From NCBI GenBank assembly GCA_934636245.1, contig CAKUAI010000029.1, positions 1 to 32,876 on the forward strand: a DNA stretch of 32,876 bases, given 5' to 3'. Source of the DNA: an uncultured Coriobacteriales bacterium. GTDB lineage: Bacteria > Actinomycetota > Coriobacteriia > Coriobacteriales > UMGS124. Of the stretch, positions 27,502 to 32,876 are shown piece after piece. A model generated the notes under the pieces. That model was not told where the DNA came from, made no database searches, and saw only the letters and a list, made by a program, of their open reading frames with translations. The position numbers and the translations under genes were made by a program. The number at the start of each line of letters is the position of its first letter. The first letter of the stretch is position 1.

Positions 27502-30338
27502 TCGAGGACCCCTCGACGGGTGCAGAGCAGCGTTCGCCTGAAGTGACGAGCGCTCCGGCTCCCGAGAGCAAGCCCGCACCTGCTGCTGCGCCTGCGCAAC
27601 AGCCCGAAGGTGCCAAGCTTGCGACCGAGGTTCGAGCTGCGAAGGAGCTTGAAGGAGTTCAAGCGGGGAAGGCTGGCGCCGACCCCGCTCCTCTTGGTTC
27701 TGTAGCAGGTCAAGACGTCCCTTCTTCTGAGGGGAAAGAGGCCAAGCCCGCTTCTGGCCCGCGCCGTCGAACCTCCAAGGCAAAGGCCTCCGAAAAGAAG
27801 GGGTCGGCCAACAAGCAGGATGCTCCTGCAAAGAAGAAGCAGGCGGGCCAGAAGGCGGTTTCCGCAAAAGCCAAGCCTGCCGGCCAGCAGGATGGCCCCG
27901 TGGCAGAAAAGCCTGTCGAGCAGGTTGAGCCCGCTGTAAAGAAGGACCCGGTCGAGCAGAAAGAGGCCCCCGTAACGGTTGGGCCTGTCGATCAGAAGAA
28001 TGTGCCCGTGGCGGAGAAGCCCGTCGAGCAGGCTGAGTCTTCTGCAAAGAAGGAGCCTGCGGCGCGTGTCGAGGCTCCGAAAAAGCAGGAGTCTGCCGAG
28101 CGGGAGGAAGGCGCTGCGACCACCCGTCCCACTGCGTCTGATCAGGTCTCTGCCGATTCTGCTCCCGTGAGCCAGGATACCGCTGCTGCAGAGGTCGCTT
28201 CCGCTAAGTCCGCGCCCGTCAAGCGCACTCGCACGCGCAACAAGTCGCGTGGACCCGTGTCTCGCAAAGACGACAAGGTTGTCTCCGAGAAGTCCAAGGA
28301 GGATGCGGTCCCCGAGGTTGTTGACGCCGCCGTGGCCGTTTCCCGGCAGGAAGCCGCCGCGCCTGAGGCTGCCCCGGCTCCCGCTCCTTCGCGCGTGCGC
28401 CATCACAGTGCCGACGAGATTGACTTCGACAAGGCCAGCGTCGACGAGCTACGCGACCTCGCTATGCATCGCCGTCGTGGAAGGCCTTCTCCACAGAAGG
28501 AGGAGGCGCGCCAAACCATTCTCGACGCGCTTCAGAACCCCACGCCCGAGTCGCTTGAGGTTGCCCGAGCGGCGGCAAAGGTCCTGAGGGGAGCAGCCCC
28601 TCGCAAGAAGGCCCCTGCGCCCGCCCCTGTCGTCGAGGCTTCCTCGCGCGAGGAGAAGTCCAAAGAGGATGCGCAAGCCTCTCAGACCTCCCAGGAAGGC
28701 GAAGCTCAGACTGCTTCCGCTCCTGCCACTGCACAGGCGCCTGCTCAAGAGGACGCTACCTCCAAGGCCGATGCTTCTGCGTCGCAGGAAGTCTCCGAGG
28801 GCTATGGCTCGCGCCGCCGTCGTCACGATCGCAGAAGTGAGACGCGCGTCGACGATCGCGCTGCTCAGCCGCGCGCTCGTGAGGCGGGCCGTGACAGCAA
28901 GCCTTCCGATGACTCTCGTCCCCAGCGCCCGCAGCAGGGCAAGCAGCAGCAGTATTCCGATCGACCCGATCGCGGCCGCGAGAAGTTCGAGAAGAAATAC
29001 GGCAAGAATGACCGTCGCGATCGCAACGGCCGTCGTGAGCGCGAGTACGTGACCGGTCCGTCCCTTTCGCTTGAAGAGCTTGCCGCCTTGGCTGAGGAAG
29101 ACCTTCTTGCCAAGGCCGACGAGCTGTCGATTGCCCATGACGGGGTCGCCAGCGCCTCCCTTGTCCAGGCGGTTTATGATGAAATGTACCGTCAGGAGGG
29201 CTTCTTCGACTTCAACGGCGTGCTTGAGCTTTCCAACGACGGCTCGGGCATCGTGCGCACCAAGGGATACTTGGCTAGCGATTCCGACCTGTTCATGCCT
29301 GCCGCCCTCATTCGCATCAACGGCCTGCGCCGCGGCGACATGCTCAACGGCACGGCAAAGGTCGCGCGTCCCGGTGAGAAGCGCCCCGGCGTTTGCAAAG
29401 TCTCCCTGGTCAATGGCAAGAATCCGGAGGAGCTGCGTACACGCCCCCGCTTCGGCGATCTCACGCCTGTTTTCCCAAGCGAGCCGTTGCGCATGGAGCA
29501 TGGCAAGGACTCCATCCTCGGTCGCGTCATCGACTTGGTTGCCCCCATCGGCAAGGGTCAGCGTGGCCTGATCGTTTCGCCCCCCAAGGCCGGTAAGACC
29601 ACGGTGCTCAAGAAGATCGCCGAGTCTATCTCTGCCAACAACCCCGAGGTCCATCTCATCTGCCTTCTGGTGGACGAGCGCCCCGAGGAGGTCACCGACA
29701 TGCAGCGCTCCATCCACGGCGAGGTCGTTGCCTCGACGTTTGACATGCCCTGCGAGAACCACATCACGGTATCCGAGCTTGTCATCGAGCGCGCGAAGAG
29801 GCTCGTTGAGCAGGGAGAGGACGTTGTAATCCTGCTCGACTCCATCACGCGTCTTGCGCGTGCGTACAACCTTGCGCAGCCCGCCTCTGGTCGCATCCTG
29901 TCGGGCGGCGTTGACTCCACGGCTCTGTACCCGCCCAAGCGCTTCTTGGGAGCTGCTCGCAACATTGAGAACGGTGGCTCTCTTACCATTCTCGCCTCTG
30001 CCCTCGTGGACACTGGTTCCAAGATGGATGAGGTTATTTTCGAGGAGTTCAAGGGTACGGGCAACATGGAGCTCAAGCTCGATCGCGACCTGGCCGATCG
30101 CAGGGTTTTCCCCGCCGTCGACCCCGTCTCGTCGGGTACCCGCAAGGAAGAGCTGCTTCTCGACCCGGCAAGTGCCCCGCTTGTGTGGGGTGTCCGTCGC
30201 GTGCTCGCGAACATGAACAACAACGAGCGTGCGATGAACTCCCTCATCAAGGCCCTTCGTGCCACGGCCAACAACGAGGAGTTCCTCCTTCGTGCCGCAA
30301 AGAAGGCCCAGGGCAACGACTACATGGGTGATTTGTAG
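27498..30338 (+). CDS. rho: transcription termination factor Rho with giant N-terminal extension
   Basis: The hexameric RNA-dependent ATPase that ends transcription. It has 946 residues, of which about 425 from residue 522 form the normal Rho: the N-terminal helical part, an RNA-binding OB domain (FDFNGVLELSNDGSGIVRTKGY), Walker A PPKAGKTTVLKK (near 694), Walker B VVILLDSITRLARAYN, the Q-loop in SGRILSGGVDSTALYPPKR, and the R-loop GSKMDEVIFEEFKGTGNMEL. Residues 1-520 are low complexity, rich in Ala, Glu, Lys, Pro and Arg, with one ordered-looking segment at about 305-350 that resembles a SAP/Rho-N helical motif. A 36-codon spaced duplication (VPVAEKPVEQ) occurs near residues 133-190. Long inserts of this kind are known in actinobacterial Rho. 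An intrinsic terminator follows. Confidence 0.95.
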   Translation: MIEDPSTGAEQRSPEVTSAPAPESKPAPAAAPAQQPEGAKLATEVRAAKELEGVQAGKAGADPAPLGSVAGQDVPSSEGKEAKPASGPRRRTSKAKASEKKGSANKQDAPAKKKQAGQKAVSAKAKPAGQQDGPVAEKPVEQVEPAVKKDPVEQKEAPVTVGPVDQKNVPVAEKPVEQAESSAKKEPAARVEAPKKQESAEREEGAATTRPTASDQVSADSAPVSQDTAAAEVASAKSAPVKRTRTRNKSRGPVSRKDDKVVSEKSKEDAVPEVVDAAVAVSRQEAAAPEAAPAPAPSRVRHHSADEIDFDKASVDELRDLAMHRRRGRPSPQKEEARQTILDALQNPTPESLEVARAAAKVLRGAAPRKKAPAPAPVVEASSREEKSKEDAQASQTSQEGEAQTASAPATAQAPAQEDATSKADASASQEVSEGYGSRRRRHDRRSETRVDDRAAQPRAREAGRDSKPSDDSRPQRPQQGKQQQYSDRPDRGREKFEKKYGKNDRRDRNGRREREYVTGPSLSLEELAALAEEDLLAKADELSIAHDGVASASLVQAVYDEMYRQEGFFDFNGVLELSNDGSGIVRTKGYLASDSDLFMPAALIRINGLRRGDMLNGTAKVARPGEKRPGVCKVSLVNGKNPEELRTRPRFGDLTPVFPSEPLRMEHGKDSILGRVIDLVAPIGKGQRGLIVSPPKAGKTTVLKKIAESISANNPEVHLICLLVDERPEEVTDMQRSIHGEVVASTFDMPCENHITVSELVIERAKRLVEQGEDVVILLDSITRLARAYNLAQPASGRILSGGVDSTALYPPKRFLGAARNIENGGSLTILASALVDTGSKMDEVIFEEFKGTGNMELKLDRDLADRRVFPAVDPVSSGTRKEELLLDPASAPLVWGVRRVLANMNNNERAMNSLIKALRATANNEEFLLRAAKKAQGNDYMGDL
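27897..28057 (+). repeat. imperfect coding repeat within the rho extension
   Basis: Two roughly 53-base units (27897-27949 and 28005-28057), offset by 108 bases (36 codons), encode PVAEKPVEQ-x-E-x-x-x-KK twice. Third positions differ in several codons, so the duplication is not very recent or is under protein-level selection. Confidence 0.65.
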
Positions 30339-30373
30339 TCGTCCATCTGGCTTTGCCCATACTTGAGCTTTTA

Positions 30374-30407
30374 GCACGGCCGCCTGCGGGCGGCCGTGCG
30401 TGTTTTT
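30374..30407 (+). terminator. terminator of tal-rho
   Basis: GCACGGCCGCC/GGCGGCCGTGC, an 11-bp perfect stem (30374-30384/30389-30399) with loop TGCG, is followed by GTGTTTTT ending at 30407. Confidence 0.93.
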
Positions 30408-30437
30408 GGAAAGTCTCAATGCCTTGGCAATACAATG

Positions 30438-30466
30438 TTGTGTTTAAGCTGGTAAAACGGTATTCT
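30438..30466 (+). promoter_or_regulatory. candidate promoter of the 662-residue membrane protein gene
   Basis: TTGTGT (30438-30443), 17 bases, then TATTCT (30461-30466). A transcript would start near 30473, giving a leader of about 54 bases. Confidence 0.45.
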
Positions 30467-30526
30467 TAAGGATGTTTTTGTCGTATCCACTGTGCCGCAA
30501 CAAGCCATGAGCAACGGAGTCGCATC

Positions 30527-32515
30527 TTGAAACGTTCTCAACCGTTGTTTGGTGCGGGTCGCCGCGTTCTCTGCGCGGCTGGCCTTGTCTGCGTTTTGGG
30601 CATTGGAATTCTTTGTCCTCAAGCATTCGCCGAACCTGTCGTTCAGCCCGTCCAAACTGCCGAGCAAACCATGACGAGCGCGGCCGTAAGTTCCGCCCAG
30701 CTCGAGGAGCTCTCGCAGGCGGCTGGCCAATCCACGGCGCAGATTGTCGGTCAGATCGAGGACTCTCTCGCACAGCGGGGTATCGCGTCGGTCGTGACCG
30801 ATGCATCGCAAAGTATTCTCCCCGTTGTTCCTTATGCTCTCGGGGCTGGCGCCGCCTTCTTGGGAATGGGCGTATTTGCGGCTGCCTTTTCTCTTTTCCG
30901 AAAAAAGAATTCGCACAATGCTTCATCAAACCATGAGGCTCGTAGCGATGCGATGGTAGCGGAGTCATCCCCCATGATCTTTAACGCAACGCAGAATGAA
31001 AGCGCCGTATCTATCGAGGACACGGCATCTTTTATTGCCTTGGTCGACAGTGTGTCGGGCAATCCGGTTTCATACGACCAGGCACGTGAGTTTGTTCTTG
31101 ATGATGGGAGCGCCATGTTCGACCAACCTGTCAAAAAGGTGGATGCCCCAACGTCTCACGGCACCGTGTCGCCGTGTGATAGTGACGATTATGATGAGCT
31201 TGAGGGTTTTGCCGCGGGATACGCCGCATCTCTTGGCGCTTCGGAGCCGGCAAGGTCTGGCTCGGCCCACCCCGACGATGACCCCGATAAGGGTCCGGGC
31301 GGCGGCGTTCCTCACCTTGGAGGAAAAGGCCATGCGGCTCGCGAGGCGTATGCCCAAACCGACCTTACAATGCCGTTCAACTGCGCTTCTTCCAATGATG
31401 AAAGCGCCTCGGATTTTGTCACGACGGCACGGGTTCTTGCTACGGGCTCTGGCAATGTGCACCGCGTAACGGTGCCGAGCAGCCATCTTGACTTTTCTGG
31501 GATGGATGTCATCGATGGCGTGTCGCCCGTTCGTCATAACGACCTGGCGGCTGACCCGCTCGTCGAGCGTGATGATTGGCAAGGTGTCGCGCTGAGTGAA
31601 TTGCGCGCGCCTGAACAGCAACAGCCTGCACGTGAAGAGGGTCTCTCGACGGACGACTTTGTTTCTCTGATTGCCACAAAGGCTCAGCCTGCACCTCAAG
31701 TTAAGCGTCAGGATTATGTCGCACCTGTTATTGGGCCCGGCGTAGATGCACAGGCTGCTATGCGTCGCCAAGAGCTCATCCGCGCTTCTGCTTCGCCGGC
31801 GGCGGCTCTTCTTGTTGGTCGCGATGAGGAATTCCTTGCGAATCGTGCCGGACTGACCGGCACCAGCGTTCGCCATTCGTACGAGGGGCGCTCCGAGGTT
31901 GCTGATGGTGTTCTGAATTCGCGGGAAAAGGCTCTGCAGAATTCGTCGCGCCGCCCAGGCCCTGCTGCGGCATCCGCGATTTCTGTGACCCAGCGTGTCG
32001 GCGTGGACATGCAGAGTCAGAGTGTCGCGCCGGCGAGCTCGTTTGCCCCGCCTCGTCCTCCTGCCAGCCGTGCGGTTGTTTCTGATCGAAGCCTCGCTGC
32101 GGCCGTTGCTGCCGCAAGCAGCGCATATGCCGCTTTCAACAGCTATTCGACGATGATTAGTGCACCTGTTGCCGCGAGCGCCGAAGTGGGACAGGGGGAG
32201 CGTGCAAGCAGGGCGGCTTCTTATGCGTCTGCGGTTTATGGTGCGATCGAGCAGCCTTCGTCTTGTTCGCGCGCGCAGGCGGCCCCTGCGTATTCCCAGG
32301 GCGCTATTGCAGGGCAGCCTGCTGTGGTTGATGCGACTGTTTCGGAAGCACCGGTTTCGTCTGCGTATATAGACCATATGGTGCAGGATGAGTTCGAGCA
32401 TCGCCATGATTCGCCTGCGCAGCGCAATGCGGCTCTTGGGCGCATGCAAGTCATCAATGGCGCGGCGGTTGCGCCGGTCTCAGTTCGAGAGTCGAGACAT
32501 CGCAACAGGGCCTAA
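30527..32515 (+). CDS. unrecognised membrane-anchored protein with long disordered tail
   Basis: 662 residues; I do not recognise the family. A signal peptide is clear: basic MKRSQPLFGAGRR, a hydrophobic core to residue 30, and a PQAFA cleavage motif after residue 35. A short polar segment follows, then one membrane helix at about 97-124 ending in RKK, which predicts a cytoplasmic C-terminal part of about 535 residues. That part is low in hydrophobic blocks, rich in Ala, Ser, Asp and Pro, and has a Gly-rich DPDKGPGGG stretch; it looks disordered, with one Ala-rich helical patch around residues 520-540. Translation starts at TTG 30527, with GGAG 7 bases before it. The gene has its own promoter and terminator. 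A cell-envelope or cell-cycle scaffold is conceivable, but nothing in the sequence proves it. Confidence 0.75.
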   Translation: MKRSQPLFGAGRRVLCAAGLVCVLGIGILCPQAFAEPVVQPVQTAEQTMTSAAVSSAQLEELSQAAGQSTAQIVGQIEDSLAQRGIASVVTDASQSILPVVPYALGAGAAFLGMGVFAAAFSLFRKKNSHNASSNHEARSDAMVAESSPMIFNATQNESAVSIEDTASFIALVDSVSGNPVSYDQAREFVLDDGSAMFDQPVKKVDAPTSHGTVSPCDSDDYDELEGFAAGYAASLGASEPARSGSAHPDDDPDKGPGGGVPHLGGKGHAAREAYAQTDLTMPFNCASSNDESASDFVTTARVLATGSGNVHRVTVPSSHLDFSGMDVIDGVSPVRHNDLAADPLVERDDWQGVALSELRAPEQQQPAREEGLSTDDFVSLIATKAQPAPQVKRQDYVAPVIGPGVDAQAAMRRQELIRASASPAAALLVGRDEEFLANRAGLTGTSVRHSYEGRSEVADGVLNSREKALQNSSRRPGPAAASAISVTQRVGVDMQSQSVAPASSFAPPRPPASRAVVSDRSLAAAVAAASSAYAAFNSYSTMISAPVAASAEVGQGERASRAASYASAVYGAIEQPSSCSRAQAAPAYSQGAIAGQPAVVDATVSEAPVSSAYIDHMVQDEFEHRHDSPAQRNAALGRMQVINGAAVAPVSVRESRHRNRA

Positions 32516-32592
32516 TGTGGCGACTGCCAGTCGCTCAAGAGGGCATTGAACCCTGTTAGGAGTCCCAATCTCATAGATATGTTCCAATTGAA

Positions 32593-32631
32593 GGGGTGCG
32601 GGCTTGATGCCTGTGCTCCTTCTTCTTTTTT
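32593..32631 (+). terminator. terminator of the membrane protein gene
   Basis: An 11-bp stem with several G-U pairs (32593-32603/32609-32619) and loop TTGAT is followed by a pyrimidine tract ending in six T residues (32620-32631). A smaller GCGACT/AGTCGC hairpin lies nearer the stop codon, at about 32519-32533. Confidence 0.85.
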
Positions 32632-32757
32632 AGCCGGTTCAGCCAAGAGTGCGAGTGCCCTGAAGCAGGATGCAACAAAGGGGGTGGGGTCGCGTCAAGG
32701 AGCAAGCCGTGCCTGTCACCTGACTTGTGTCCATCCCGTGGAGGCGCGTCCCCACGC

Positions 32758-32787
32758 TTGCGCCCCGCCTGCGCCTGCGTGTATAGT
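32758..32787 (+). promoter_or_regulatory. promoter at the right edge
   Basis: TTGCGC (32758-32763), 18 bases, then TATAGT (32782-32787), a 5 of 6 match. The start would be near 32794. The stretch 32632-32757 holds no gene that I can see. Confidence 0.6.
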
Positions 32788-32793
32788 TCTCCC

Positions 32794-32876
32794 TCGCGCT
32801 GCACCCCAGTGGGGCGGCCGCGCGAACCCCGAGAACCGGATACTGCGGAAGACGCAGGAGGTCAGACAGACCATTT
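32794..32876 (+). ncRNA. start of a structured RNA or mRNA leader, cut by the window edge
   Basis: Three hairpins follow one another from the predicted transcription start: TCGCGC/GCGCGA with an inner CCCC/GGGG (32794-32825), CTGCG/CGCAG with loop GAAGA (32843-32857), and GGTC/GACC (32860-32872). No start codon with a ribosome site is present before the edge. I could not match it to RNase P RNA, tmRNA, SRP RNA, 6S RNA or a riboswitch class. It could be the leader of a gene just outside the window. Confidence 0.4.

Noticed and set aside
28449..30419. 656-residue minus-strand reading frame
   Set aside because: Antisense to rho; no recognisable domain and no ribosome site.
32794..32876. Cobalamin riboswitch, RNase P RNA, tmRNA or SRP RNA
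   Set aside because: A stretch like GAACCGGATACTGC faintly recalls a cobalamin element, but its conserved upstream core is missing. The hallmark motifs of RNase P RNA (GAGGAAAGTCC), tmRNA and SRP RNA are not present.

Overview
The window is high-GC bacterial chromosome with closely packed housekeeping genes. There are no rRNA or tRNA genes, no insertion sequences, no phage genes and no CRISPR array. The gene set points to an actinobacterium, most likely class Coriobacteriia: a doubled feoA before feoB, a GSI-alpha type glutamine synthetase, a GlnR-like orphan regulator beside gltBD, luxS, the tmk-holB-ricT cluster, and a Rho with a very long disordered N-terminus. This placement is inference from gene content, not from a marker gene.

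Region by region. (1) 1-3410: two small terminator-like hairpins, a promoter, then the ferrous iron uptake operon feoA-feoA-feoB. A strong intrinsic terminator separates feoB from a small Cys-rich FeoB-associated membrane protein. (2) 3429-12793: nitrogen assimilation. glnA and luxS run forward, gltB and gltD run backward, and a GlnR-like regulator is divergent from gltB. (3) 12690-13131: an unusual non-coding stretch with overlapping inverted repeats. A geranylgeranyl-reductase-like flavoprotein gene follows on the minus strand. (4) 14680-17329: ruvC-ruvA-ruvB (Holliday junction processing) and a small helical protein. (5) 17459-19997: fhs-folD, the one-carbon tetrahydrofolate pair. (6) 20180-20437: a cold-shock protein gene with a structured leader and a strong terminator. 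(7) 25849 down to 20543, minus strand: tmk-holB-ricT-(degenerate Ddl-like ATP-grasp)-(Cof-type HAD phosphatase), tightly spaced with start/stop overlaps. (8) 25971-30407: a tandem winged-helix regulator, then transaldolase overlapping rho, closed by a textbook terminator. (9) 30438-32631: an unrecognised protein with a signal peptide, one membrane segment and a long low-complexity tail, with its own promoter and terminator. (10) 32632-32876: no gene, but a good promoter whose transcript would begin exactly at a stable hairpin. The window ends inside this element.

How the genes fit together: glnA makes glutamine and gltBD turns it into glutamate. The regulator between them is probably the nitrogen switch, acting without phosphorylation because its receiver lacks the acidic pocket. 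fhs-folD supply one-carbon units, and luxS recycles S-ribosylhomocysteine from methylation. The parts that known families explain least are the 12690-13131 repeat region, the degenerate ATP-grasp protein, the tandem winged-helix regulator, the long basic disordered tails on both RicT and Rho, the 662-residue membrane protein, and the truncated structured RNA at the right edge. I did not find a clear new multi-gene system.
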